Shown: piece by piece, positions 36,489 through 43,741 of the stretch | How the letters are laid out: the number at the start of each line of letters is the position of its first letter | Position numbering within the stretch: position 1 is the first letter of the stretch | DNA from: an uncultured Pelagibacteraceae bacterium | GTDB lineage: Bacteria; Pseudomonadota; Alphaproteobacteria; Pelagibacterales; Pelagibacteraceae | Assembly (NCBI GenBank): GCA_902612605.1 | Contig: CACMDY010000002.1 | Span: forward strand, 62,001 to 126,000 | DNA: 64,000 nt | Reading direction: 5' to 3' | The notes under the pieces: model-generated | Told to the model about the DNA's origin: nothing | Seen by the model: only the letters and a program-made list of their open reading frames with translations | Database searches by the model: none | Translations under genes and position numbers: made by a program

Positions 36489-37661
36489 TTATTTATTTGG
36501 TGTAAGTAGTATTAAGAAGTACCCAAATAAAGTGGATAATAATGACCCAGTTAAAACTCCTATTTTAACTCCATCCATGTATTGCATATTTTCAACAAAA
36601 GCTAAATTCCCCACAAATAAGCTCATTGTAAAACCAATACCCGTTAAAACACCAACGCCATAAAAGTTAAACCAGTTAGAATTATTAGGCATCTGGGCTA
36701 TTTTCATTTTTATTGAGACATAAGAAAATACAAATACTCCTAATTGTTTACCAACAAACAATCCTAATAAAATTCCTAATGGAACTTTATCAAGTAAAGA
36801 TGCAAAAGATAAACCTTCTAATGAAACACCAGCATTTGCAAAAGCAAATAATGGCATAATACCAAAAGCAACGTAAGGACTTATTGCATGTTCGATTTTT
36901 ATTAGCAGTGAAAAGTCTTTATCTTTTTTTCTATGAGGTATAGTCATTGCTAGCAAAACACCTGCAATTGTTGCATGAATTCCAGAATTGTGAGTAAAGT
37001 CCCAAAGAAATATTCCAACAATTAAATAAGGTAAAAATTTCTTTATGTTGAATTTGTTTATTACTAAAAGAACAATAAAGGCTAAAAGCATTAAGCTTAA
37101 ATATTTAATACTTAAATCTCCTGAATAGAATAATGCAATAATTACTATAGCTCCAAGGTCATCTATAATAGCTAGAGCAGTTAAAAAAACTTTTAATGAC
37201 AATGGAACTCTTTTACCTAATAAGGACAATACTCCTAAAGAAAACGCAATATCAGTTGCGGATGGGATAGCCCAACCATTCATTGTTTCATTGTCTCCAA
37301 AATTAATAAAAACATAAAATAATGCAGGTACTAACATTCCACCAACCGCAGCAATAATTGGAAGAAGGGCTTGTTTTATATTTGAAAGTTCACCTTGCAA
37401 GAATTCTCTTTTTATTTCTAAAGTAACAAAGAAAAAGAAAATTGCCATTAAAGCATCATTAATCCAATGTAATACAGATAATTTTAAACCAAAATTATTT
37501 ATTCCTAAAAATAAATATTTATTCAACGTAGAAAAATATAATTCAGATAAATTAGAATTACTTACAATCAAAGCTATTATGGCTGCAAAAAGTAAAACAA
37601 GACCACTAGCAGCTTCTAATTTGAAAAACCATCTAAATGGTTTTGTAATTATCTGAATCAT
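36489..37661 (-). CDS. nhaA: Na+/H+ antiporter NhaA
   Basis: This inner-membrane antiporter exports Na+ in exchange for protons. The 390-aa protein has twelve predicted helices. The ion-binding aspartates are in ALAIIDDLGAIVIIALFY at about residue 160, matching the paired Asp163/Asp164 of E. coli, and WAIPSATDIAFSLGVLSLLG at about 128 is also diagnostic. FFFVTLEIKREFLQGEL near 75 matches the family. It sits between the zinc-ribbon gene (2-base gap) and gpx. A marine habitat makes a sodium extrusion role reasonable. Confidence 0.96.
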   Translation of the reverse strand: MIQIITKPFRWFFKLEAASGLVLLFAAIIALIVSNSNLSELYFSTLNKYLFLGINNFGLKLSVLHWINDALMAIFFFFVTLEIKREFLQGELSNIKQALLPIIAAVGGMLVPALFYVFINFGDNETMNGWAIPSATDIAFSLGVLSLLGKRVPLSLKVFLTALAIIDDLGAIVIIALFYSGDLSIKYLSLMLLAFIVLLVINKFNIKKFLPYLIVGIFLWDFTHNSGIHATIAGVLLAMTIPHRKKDKDFSLLIKIEHAISPYVAFGIMPLFAFANAGVSLEGLSFASLLDKVPLGILLGLFVGKQLGVFVFSYVSIKMKIAQMPNNSNWFNFYGVGVLTGIGFTMSLFVGNLAFVENMQYMDGVKIGVLTGSLLSTLFGYFLILLTPNK

Positions 37662-37663
37662 TT

Positions 37664-38158
37664 TTACCTGACTAAATCTTTAATAAATAATTTCAAGTCA
37701 TTTATTACTAGATACAAACTATCTGACATTTGCACTATGCCAGGAAATATAAGTGATATCTGATTTTTAAATGTGTCTATAAGCAAAATAAAGGCAATAA
37801 TTGAAATAATTATTAAAAATATTTTTTTAATTATATTATTTTCTCTTAAAACTGAACTTTTATTAATAGACACTAATTCCTTTGATGTACTCTCTTTTGT
37901 TGAAGATTTTTTTGAAATTTTTTTTCTTAATTTTTTTGTTTGTTTTATAGGTACATCTACTGGTTCTATATTGATCTCTGATTTATTTTCTTCAATTTCA
38001 TTTATTTTTATATTTTCAGTTTCTAAAATTAAATTTTCTTTCTTTTTATAGAACCATGTATGATCGCAATTGCCGCACTTTAAAAGCCTACCTTCATCTG
38101 GAATTAATTTTTCATCAATATTGAACTTCTTAGAACAAGCTGGACATTCAATGATCAT
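37664..38158 (-). CDS. Zinc-ribbon (MJ0042-type) membrane protein
   Basis: This 164-aa protein begins with MIIECPACSKKFNIDEKLI, a CPxC zinc half-site, followed by the second half KCGNCDHTW at about residue 28; together they make the MJ0042/zinc_ribbon_5 domain. A Lys/Glu/Ser-rich linker (40-105) and one membrane helix (about 110-132) follow. Proteins of this layout are frequent in alphaproteobacteria, often near ftsEX, and their role is not established. It is probably co-transcribed with nhaA. Confidence 0.8.
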   Translation of the reverse strand: MIIECPACSKKFNIDEKLIPDEGRLLKCGNCDHTWFYKKKENLILETENIKINEIEENKSEINIEPVDVPIKQTKKLRKKISKKSSTKESTSKELVSINKSSVLRENNIIKKIFLIIISIIAFILLIDTFKNQISLIFPGIVQMSDSLYLVINDLKLFIKDLVR

Positions 38159-38216
38159 AGATACTTATATATAGCAAATTTTATAAAATTTCCTTTTAAA
38201 TAGTGATTAATATACT

Positions 38217-38244
38217 TTGAAATTTTTTTTATCTACTGTATTAG
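38217..38244 (+). promoter_or_regulatory. Promoter for tRNA-Pro and the genes after it
   Basis: TTGAAA (38217-38222) and TATTAG (38239-38244) with a 16-bp spacer place the start about 3 bases before the tRNA. The layout is like that at tRNA-Lys. Because the next protein gene begins 4 bases after the tRNA, this promoter would also serve the NDUFS4-like gene, sbmA and glpX. Confidence 0.4.
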
Positions 38245-38253
38245 TACTCCATT

Positions 38254-38330
38254 CGGGGTGTAGCGCAGCCTGGTAGCGCACTTGGTTTGGGACCAAGGGG
38301 CCGTAGGTTCAAATCCTACCACCCCGACCA
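38254..38330 (+). tRNA. tRNA-Pro(UGG)
   Basis: Acceptor CGGGGTG pairs with CACCCCG, D arm GCGC/GCGC, anticodon stem CTTGG/CCAAG with loop TTTGGGA (anticodon TGG), T arm GTAGG/CCTAC with loop TTCAAAT, discriminator A and CCA encoded at 38328-38330. The start codon of the next gene follows after 4 bases. Confidence 0.97.
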
Positions 38331-38334
38331 TTTT

Positions 38335-38616
38335 ATGAAAAAAGCTAAAATTTATAAACCATCTAAAACTGCTATGCAGTCAGGATTAAAGAAATTTGAT
38401 AAATGGATTATTGAATATATTACAGATGATCCTGGGACCAATCCTTTAATGGGGTGGGAGAGTTCTACAGACACTTATGGTGAACTAAAATTAGAATTTT
38501 CTAATAAAGAATTGGCAATTGAATATGCAAAAAAAAATAATATTGATTTTGAAGTAATAGAGCCAAATAAAAGAAAAATTACTTTAAAATCCTACGCTGA
38601 TAATTTTACAAAATAA
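38335..38616 (+). CDS. NADH dehydrogenase accessory subunit, NDUFS4 family (ETC complex I subunit)
   Basis: This 93-aa protein resembles the alphaproteobacterial/mitochondrial complex I subunit NDUFS4 (18 kDa). Recognisable are KIYKPSKTAMQSG at residues about 3-15, WIIEY at about 24, NPLMGWESSTDT at about 39 and LKLEFSNKELAIEYAKKN at about 54. It likely stabilises the peripheral arm of complex I. The ATG 4 bases after the tRNA-Pro CCA is chosen; a longer frame would read through the tRNA gene. The stop shares a base with the sbmA start. Confidence 0.88.
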   Translation: MKKAKIYKPSKTAMQSGLKKFDKWIIEYITDDPGTNPLMGWESSTDTYGELKLEFSNKELAIEYAKKNNIDFEVIEPNKRKITLKSYADNFTK

Positions 38617-39614
38617 TGTTTAAATTTTTTACAGAAAGAAAGTGGTATGGATGGAGTATATTTGGATCAATCTTCATATTAGTTTCAACTTGGTATCAAG
38701 TGCAATTAGATGTAAAAATTAATGAATGGTTTGGTGAATTTTACGATACACTTCAAAAAGCTCTGACAGAACCTGGTTCTGTAACTGAAACTGAATTTAT
38801 TGGATATTTGTTTACATTTGCAAAAGTTGCAGGTCTATGGATTTTAATTGCAATTGTAACTGGTTTTTTTGTATCACATTGGGTATTTAGATGGAGAACT
38901 TCAATGGCTGAGTATTACCATTCGCAATGGTTAAAAGCTCGTTTAACAGAAGGGGCTTCACAGAGAGTTCAAGAAGATACTTTAAAATTTGCAAGAATAA
39001 TGGAGGGCCTTGGTGTTGGACTTCTAGATAGTATTATGACTTTAGTAGCTTTCTTACCAATACTATGGGGTTTATCTAAACAAGTAGATGTTCTTCCTTG
39101 GATCGGGGAAGTTGATCATGCTTTAGTTTGGGTTGCAATAATATCGGCACTTGGTGGAACAGTTTTATTAGCAGCTGTAGGTATTAAATTACCTGGTATT
39201 GAATATGATATTCAAAAAGAAGAAGCTGGTTATAGAAAAGAATTAGTTCATGGAGAAGATGATCCTATAAGGGCAGCCCCACCTACAATTGGCCAATTGT
39301 ATGATAGAGTGAGAGGTATTCACTATAAATCATATTTTCACTACTTATATTTTAATGCTGTGAAGTGGAGTTACTTTCAAGGTATGGTAATTGTTCCATA
39401 TTTAGCATTAGCACCAACTATTGTATCAGGTGCAATTACATTAGGTTTTGTTCAACAAATAACTAGAGCATTTGGAAGAGTTGAAAATTCATTACAATAC
39501 TTAGTTAGAAGCTGGTCTACAATTGTAGAGTTGATCTCAGTTTGGAAAAGATTAAGTGAATTTGAAGCTAGATTAAAATATAATTCAGAAGAAACCACTG
39601 TAGAAAATATTTAA
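38616..39614 (+). CDS. sbmA: SbmA/BacA family peptide transporter
   Basis: This 332-aa inner-membrane protein of the SbmA/BacA-like family takes up peptides and related compounds using the proton gradient. Matching segments are INEWFGEFYDTLQKAL at about residue 33, WRTSMAEYYHSQWLKAR at about 92, ASQRVQEDTLKFARIMEGLG at about 112 and FGRVENSLQYLVRSWSTIVEL at about 290. It is shorter than E. coli SbmA (about 400 aa). It is linked by single-base overlaps to the NDUFS4-like gene and to glpX. Confidence 0.88.
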   Translation: MFKFFTERKWYGWSIFGSIFILVSTWYQVQLDVKINEWFGEFYDTLQKALTEPGSVTETEFIGYLFTFAKVAGLWILIAIVTGFFVSHWVFRWRTSMAEYYHSQWLKARLTEGASQRVQEDTLKFARIMEGLGVGLLDSIMTLVAFLPILWGLSKQVDVLPWIGEVDHALVWVAIISALGGTVLLAAVGIKLPGIEYDIQKEEAGYRKELVHGEDDPIRAAPPTIGQLYDRVRGIHYKSYFHYLYFNAVKWSYFQGMVIVPYLALAPTIVSGAITLGFVQQITRAFGRVENSLQYLVRSWSTIVELISVWKRLSEFEARLKYNSEETTVENI

Positions 39615-40558
39615 TGTCTTTAGATAAAGATCTTATTGATAAACTTGTAAAAGTTACTTCCAGAGCTGCAATTAATTGTTACCAATTCCTTGGCAAAGAA
39701 AATAAAAAAATAGCTGATAAAGCGGCAACAGACTCAATGAGAAATGATTTAAATAATCTGGAAATAAATGGAGAAGTAGTGATAGGTGAGGGTGAACTAG
39801 ATGAAGCTCCAATGTTATATATAGGAGAAAAACTGGGAAAGGGTAAAGGTCCAGATCTAGATATAGCTGTTGATCCTCTTGAAGGAACAAATTTTGCAGC
39901 AAAAAATATTCCAGGAGCCATATCGGTATTAGCAATTTCAGAAAAAGGAAATTTATTTAATGCTCCAGAAACTTATATGAATAAAATTGCAGTAGGAAAA
40001 GATGTTCCATTTGATGCGACAGATTTAGATTATCCTATAAAAAAGAATATTTACAATATTGCAGAAGCAAAAAATAAAAATATTAATAAACTTACGGTAT
40101 GTATTCTCGATAGACCAAGGCATAAAGAAATTATTGATGAATTAAAATCATTAAAAGTAAATTTAAAATTAATTTCAGATGGTGATATTTGCGGTGCTCT
40201 CTTAGTTACGGATAATAAGTATAATATAGACTTATTTTTAGGGATAGGAGGGGGTCCTGAAGGCGTAATCTCTGCAGCTGCTTTGGATGCTTATGGATGT
40301 AAATTTCAGGGAAGATTTTTATTTGCAACTGATAAAGATAAAGCTAGGGCTAAAAAAATGGGAATATCTAACTTAAATAAAAAATATGAATTAAATGAAA
40401 TAGTTAAAGGAGATAGTATTTTTTGTGCGACAGGTATTACCAGTACTGAAATGGTTGCGGCTGTAAAAAAAGAAAACACAAAATTTATTACAGAAACTCT
40501 TGTCACACACAAAGAATCTACAATAGAAATTATAAAAAGTGAGGAACCTATAGCTTGA
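39614..40558 (+). CDS. glpX: Fructose-1,6-bisphosphatase class II
   Basis: GlpX converts fructose-1,6-bisphosphate to fructose-6-phosphate in gluconeogenesis. The 314-aa protein shows VVIGEGELDEAPMLYIGE at about residue 55 (metal-binding Glu), LDIAVDPLEGTNFAAKN at about 81, the D-P-(I/L)-(D/E)-G-T signature, and LFLGIGGGPEGVISAAAL at about 197. It is coupled to sbmA. Its TGA stop lies inside a TTGATT element that may be the -35 of the next tRNA gene. Confidence 0.94.
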   Translation: MSLDKDLIDKLVKVTSRAAINCYQFLGKENKKIADKAATDSMRNDLNNLEINGEVVIGEGELDEAPMLYIGEKLGKGKGPDLDIAVDPLEGTNFAAKNIPGAISVLAISEKGNLFNAPETYMNKIAVGKDVPFDATDLDYPIKKNIYNIAEAKNKNINKLTVCILDRPRHKEIIDELKSLKVNLKLISDGDICGALLVTDNKYNIDLFLGIGGGPEGVISAAALDAYGCKFQGRFLFATDKDKARAKKMGISNLNKKYELNEIVKGDSIFCATGITSTEMVAAVKKENTKFITETLVTHKESTIEIIKSEEPIA

Positions 40559-40581
40559 TTATTTTTAATAATTGCAATAGA
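40555..40581 (+). promoter_or_regulatory. Weak candidate promoter for tRNA-Glu overlapping the glpX stop
   Basis: TTGATT (40555-40560) matches the -35 used by tRNA-Lys; AATAGA (40576-40581), 15 bases on, is a poor -10. The tRNA may instead be co-transcribed from upstream. Confidence 0.25.
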
Positions 40582-40593
40582 AACTCCATCTCT

Positions 40594-40668
40594 GGTCCCT
40601 TCGTCTATCGGTTAGGACACATGGTTTTCATCCATGAAAGAGGGGTTCGATTCCCCTAGGGACCGCCA
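40594..40668 (+). tRNA. tRNA-Glu(UUC)
   Basis: Acceptor GGTCCCT pairs with AGGGACC, anticodon stem CATGG/CCATG with loop TTTTCAT (anticodon TTC), T arm AGGGG/CCCCT with loop TTCGATT, discriminator G and encoded CCA at 40666-40668. A protein start codon lies one base after the CCA. Confidence 0.97.
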
Positions 40669-40669
40669 A

Positions 40670-40924
40670 ATGCCATATTTTGTGTATCTTATTATAAGCA
40701 TTAATGATCGAAACTGTATTAGTTATGTTGGTTATACTAGTAATTTAACTAAACGAATTAATGAGCATAATTCTTCCAAAGGAGCAAAATTTACCAGAGG
40801 TAGAAAATGGAAATTAGCTTATAGTAAGATTTATAAATCAAAATCAATTGCAATGAGTGAGGAATACAAATTAAAAAAAAATATAAAATTAAGAAATAAA
40901 ATTAAGTTAAAATTTATAAAATGA
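40670..40924 (+). CDS. GIY-YIG domain endonuclease-like protein
   Basis: This 84-aa single-domain protein has VYLI at residues 5-8 and YVGYTSNLTKRINEHN at about 22-37, the GIY-YIG core with its conserved Arg, then FTRGRKWKLAYSKIY and an E-x-x-L-K-K segment matching small UvrC-type N-terminal/YhbQ-like proteins. The family (UPF0213) is widespread and its role is unclear, possibly nuclease activity in repair. The ATG one base after the tRNA-Glu CCA is the natural start; a longer frame would run into the tRNA. It overlaps the glycosyltransferase gene by 4 bases. Confidence 0.85.
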   Translation: MPYFVYLIISINDRNCISYVGYTSNLTKRINEHNSSKGAKFTRGRKWKLAYSKIYKSKSIAMSEEYKLKKNIKLRNKIKLKFIK

Positions 40925-41958
40925 AAATTTCTATACTGCTTCCATATAAAGAAAATTTTTCACCCGTTTATCCAGGAGCGGTGTCATTATTCCTTAAAGA
41001 TACTATTCCATTAAGTAAATTTAAAAAAAATATATTAGTATATGGAAATACTAGGTTTAAAAAAAAATTATTAAAAAATTATAAAAATTTAGATTTTAAG
41101 AATTATTTTTTTAAAAGTTCATCAAAATCCTATGTAGAAAAATTTATAGAAAATGAAAATTTCAACAAATCAAGTCTAATTGAAATACACAATAGACCTA
41201 ACTATGTAAATAGAATTTATAAGATAAATAAAAATATAGTTTTATATTTTCATAACGACCCTTTAAAAATGAAAAATTCAATTTCTTTAAATGATAGAAA
41301 AGAAATATTAAAAAAAACGATATTAGTTATATTTAATAGCAAATGGACTTATAACCAATTTATCAATGGCCTTGAAAAGAAATATTATAGAAATAAATTA
41401 AAAATAATTCATCAATCTACAAATAAAAAGATTGTAAATTTTAACAGCAAAAAAAAAATTATTATTTTTGTGGGAAGATTGAATAAATCAAAAGGGTATG
41501 ATCTATTTGGACATGCTGCTATAAATATCTTAAATAAATACTCAGATTGGAAGGTAGTAGTTATAGGTGATGAACCGAGAGAAAAACTAGTTTTTAACCA
41601 CAAACGATTCAAAGTTTTAGGTTTCCAAAGCAATAATAAAGTTATCAATTGGTTAAAAAAATCAGATATTTCTGTTGTGTGTTCTAGAATAGAAGAACCT
41701 TTTGGTCGTACCGCACTTGAAGCATCTAGTTCTGGTTGCGCTGTCATTATATCAAACAAAGGTGGTTTACCAGAGGCATGTCCAAAAGGTTTGAAAATTC
41801 ATAATTTAACACAAAGAAATATTGAAAAGAATATTGAAAAGTTAATTAAAAATAAGACTTTTAAAAAGGCATTACAAAAAAAAATTTATAAGAATTTTTA
41901 CCTTACTAATAACTTTATCACAAAAAAAATTGATAGTTACAGAGATAAATTGATTTAA
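40921..41958 (+). CDS. Glycosyltransferase family 4 protein (GT-B fold)
   Basis: This 345-aa cytosolic glycosyltransferase probably acts on cell-surface glycans. The N-terminal half has YPGAVSLFL at about residue 19 and LIEIHNRPNYVNRI at about 85. The C-terminal Rossmann half has IIFVGRLNKSKGYDL at about 180 and the ExxxxxxxE nucleotide-sugar site EEPFGRTALEASSSG at about 259, followed by NKGGLPEA. Donor and acceptor are unknown. It overlaps the GIY-YIG gene and is convergent with the recombinase gene, 6 bases away. Surface glycosyltransferases beside integrases are typical of variable regions. Confidence 0.85.
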   Translation: MKISILLPYKENFSPVYPGAVSLFLKDTIPLSKFKKNILVYGNTRFKKKLLKNYKNLDFKNYFFKSSSKSYVEKFIENENFNKSSLIEIHNRPNYVNRIYKINKNIVLYFHNDPLKMKNSISLNDRKEILKKTILVIFNSKWTYNQFINGLEKKYYRNKLKIIHQSTNKKIVNFNSKKKIIIFVGRLNKSKGYDLFGHAAINILNKYSDWKVVVIGDEPREKLVFNHKRFKVLGFQSNNKVINWLKKSDISVVCSRIEEPFGRTALEASSSGCAVIISNKGGLPEACPKGLKIHNLTQRNIEKNIEKLIKNKTFKKALQKKIYKNFYLTNNFITKKIDSYRDKLI

Positions 41959-41964
41959 GACTTG

Positions 41965-42918
41965 TTATAATTTAATTTTATTCAAAGCATTATTTTTAAA
42001 TATATTTGCCTCTCTAATATATCTTCTTACCATTTGTGTTGTTTTATGACCTGTCATAGCCATTATACTTCTCTCATCAGCGCCTGAATCGGCAGCTACT
42101 GTAGCAAAACCCGACCTTAGACTATGACCTGCAAAATTTTTGTTTTCGATACCTGCTATATTTAAATATTCTTTCATTAATAAAACTACAGATTGGTCAG
42201 TTAATCTTTTGTTTGTTAATGATAAACCTTTAGAAAATCTTCTAAAAATAGGTCCAGATTTAATTTTAGAAATTTCTAACCATTTTTTTAGATTTGTAAC
42301 AGGACAGTAAATTTCATTCTCGAAATAAGGAAGTCCTTTAGTCATTCCTTCTCCGAATTGGTCAGTTTTTGATCTTTTAACAATGATTTTTAAACCGTCA
42401 GGAACAAATTCTAAATCCTCATAATCAATTGAAATAATCTCGGTTCTTCTAAAACCTCCTCCAAAGCCAATTAAGATTATTGATTTATCTCTAAGTTTTT
42501 TTATTTCCTCAGTTTTTTGTTCATTTATTACATTAATAATTGATTTTAAATGATTGATTAATATAGGTTTTTTACCTTTTTGAATACTTCCTTTTACCCT
42601 TCTAATTCCCATTAAATTTTCAACAATGATTGGATGTTTTGTATCTAGATAATGCCCTTTTAGCCTATGAACCATGCTTATTGATACTAATCTTCGTCTT
42701 AAAGTGCTTATTTTAGAGTTTTTAGAGAGATGGGTTAGGTATAAGGAAACTATATTTGGCTCTGTTGGTAGTGAATTTAATCCATGCTTAGCACAAAAGG
42801 CTCCGAAGTCTTTAAAGTCAGATTTATAAGCTCTTAGAGTGTTATTTGACTTTGAGCTTTTAAGGTTATTTAAAGTTGCTTCATGAAGCGATTTTAGGTC
42901 TGTTGTCAGTTGATTCAT
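41965..42918 (-). CDS. Tyrosine recombinase / phage-type integrase
   Basis: This 317-aa site-specific recombinase has an N-terminal core-binding domain (residues about 10-100, with NTLRAYKSDFKDFGAFC). The catalytic domain has GGGFRRTEI (first Arg, about residue 155), a Lys in VKRSKTDQ (about 183), HSLRSGFATVAADSG (His-x-x-Arg, about 267), MTGHKTTQMVRRYIRE (His and nucleophile Tyr, about 287-300). All catalytic residues are present, so it may be active. It is closer to integrases of genomic islands than to XerC/D, judged from the N-terminal half. It lies about 1.3 kb from tRNA-Glu, a typical integration target, but no attachment repeat was found. Confidence 0.9.
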   Translation of the reverse strand: MNQLTTDLKSLHEATLNNLKSSKSNNTLRAYKSDFKDFGAFCAKHGLNSLPTEPNIVSLYLTHLSKNSKISTLRRRLVSISMVHRLKGHYLDTKHPIIVENLMGIRRVKGSIQKGKKPILINHLKSIINVINEQKTEEIKKLRDKSIILIGFGGGFRRTEIISIDYEDLEFVPDGLKIIVKRSKTDQFGEGMTKGLPYFENEIYCPVTNLKKWLEISKIKSGPIFRRFSKGLSLTNKRLTDQSVVLLMKEYLNIAGIENKNFAGHSLRSGFATVAADSGADERSIMAMTGHKTTQMVRRYIREANIFKNNALNKIKL

Positions 42919-42973
42919 ATAATTACTATTGATAACAATTAATTATCATTAGTAATATATCAAGTGATTTTAA

Positions 42974-43180
42974 ATGTCAAATGAATTAAAACTAAAGTTT
43001 ATGACTATAGATGGTGAAATTCCTACAAGCTATTTTTTAATTATATCTTTAGGTTTAACTATACTTAGTTATTTGGTTTACAAAAAAAATGGAAAATCAC
43101 TAGAAGTATATTTCTTATCTGTTTTAACAATAATTTTCTATTTATCTTATTTTATTCTAATTTTCGTTGGTCCTAGATAG
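42974..43180 (+). CDS. Small membrane protein of unknown function
   Basis: I do not recognise this 68-aa protein. It has two predicted membrane helices (residues about 18-36 and 46-65) separated by a short KKNGKS loop. It is divergent from the recombinase gene (55-bp gap) and lies just before the structured RNA at 43268. It may be an accessory of the integrated element. Confidence 0.5.
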   Translation: MSNELKLKFMTIDGEIPTSYFLIISLGLTILSYLVYKKNGKSLEVYFLSVLTIIFYLSYFILIFVGPR

Positions 43181-43253
43181 TTTGTTAACGCTATTCACAG
43201 CTGTTAAAAACCCTTAATAATCAACTATAAAGTGATACTAATCATATTTGCAC

Positions 43254-43262
43254 TATGATAAT
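43254..43262 (+). promoter_or_regulatory. Possible -10 element of the structured RNA
   Basis: TATGATAAT is a strong -10-like sequence; transcription would start near 43268, just at the first stable hairpin. No clear -35 is seen 16-18 bases upstream. Confidence 0.4.
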
Positions 43263-43267
43263 CTCTT

Positions 43268-43459
43268 AAATGAATTAAGAGGCAACTCTTAACTGACCAT
43301 CTGGGGAAAAATCGAGAGATTCAAGCCCAGAGGGCAGAAAACCACGCAGAGTAGCGCTAAAATTGCGGGGTGGAAGGCATGGCGGTAGCGCATACAACGA
43401 CGTGCCAAAAAACTACTGATCTTTGTACCTGAAAAGGTGCAGAGATACAGGGTTTTTTT
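43268..43459 (+). ncRNA. Candidate structured non-coding RNA, about 190 nt, class not recognised
   Basis: This stretch is much richer in G+C than its surroundings and has no plausible plus-strand gene. Hairpins found by hand are: TTAAGAG/CTCTTAA with GCAA loop (43275-43292); an 11-bp helix 43293-43305 with 43326-43337, with one bulge and one A-G mismatch, then a 4x4 internal loop and AATC/GATT with GAGA loop (43310-43321); ACCACGC with GCGGGGT (43341-43347/43365-43371, one mismatch); GGCATG with CGTGCC (43376-43381/43401-43406); and a 15-bp terminator stem with GAAA loop. GCGCTA (43354-43359) in one loop is complementary to TAGCGC (43386-43391) in the next, a possible pseudoknot. I checked it against SRP RNA, RNase P RNA, 6S and tmRNA hallmarks without a match. 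Confidence 0.7.
43416..43459 (+). terminator. Rho-independent terminator of the structured RNA
   Basis: The stem pairs 43416-43430 with 43435-43450: 15 bp with two G-U pairs, a single bulged A at 43447 and a GAAA tetraloop at 43431-43434. GG and a run of seven T (43453-43459) follow. The ogt start codon lies only 7 bases after the T-run. Confidence 0.75.
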
Positions 43460-43465
43460 CTTTAT

Positions 43466-43741
43466 ATGATCCTTAAAGGTACAAAATTTCAAATTAAAGT
43501 TTGGAAATACTTAAAAACAATTAAAAAAGGTAGTGTTTTAACCTATTCTGACGTTGCAAAAGGTATTAAAAAACCTAGAGCTGTTAGAGCTGTAGCCAAT
43601 GCTATTGGAAAAAACCCATATGCTCCTAAAATACCTTGCCATAGAGTAATCAGGTCTGATGGATCTCTTGGAGGATATTCTGGAAAAGGTGGTATAAAAA
43701 CCAAGAAAAAACTGCTCAAATCCGAAGGAATTTTGCTCTAA
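43466..43741 (+). CDS. ogt: Short methylated-DNA-protein cysteine methyltransferase (MGMT family)
   Basis: This 91-aa protein is the bare C-terminal catalytic domain of O6-alkylguanine-DNA alkyltransferase, without the N-terminal RNase-H-like domain. It has FQIKVWKYLKTI at about residue 8, RAVRAVANAIGKNP at about 38 (Arg finger) and the active site IPCHRVIRSDGSLGGYSGG-like segment at about 55, with the acceptor Cys present, so it is not an alkyltransferase-like (ATL) inactive form. No ribosome-binding site can fit between the RNA's T-run and the ATG. Translation may be leaderless or depend on read-through. Positions 43477-43485 are complementary to the terminator's 5' arm. Confidence 0.88.
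   Translation: MILKGTKFQIKVWKYLKTIKKGSVLTYSDVAKGIKKPRAVRAVANAIGKNPYAPKIPCHRVIRSDGSLGGYSGKGGIKTKKKLLKSEGILL

Noticed and set aside
43364-43392. Slight resemblance to an FMN riboswitch (GCGGGGTG and GGCGGTAGCGC)
   Set aside because: The order and spacing of the conserved FMN elements are not met and the downstream gene is not for riboflavin.
43391-43420. Possible tmRNA-like tag (Ala-Tyr-Asn-Asp...) in the structured RNA
   Set aside because: The frame does not end in the Ala-Ala type tail before its stop, and no tRNA-like acceptor domain or T-loop with CCA is present.
43289-43492. 67-codon minus-strand open frame over the structured RNA
   Set aside because: It runs antisense through a well-folded RNA and the start of ogt, and has no recognisable protein features.
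43466-43741. ogt as an inactive alkyltransferase-like (ATL) protein because of its short length
   Set aside because: The PCHR active site retains the acceptor Cys; ATL proteins have another residue there.
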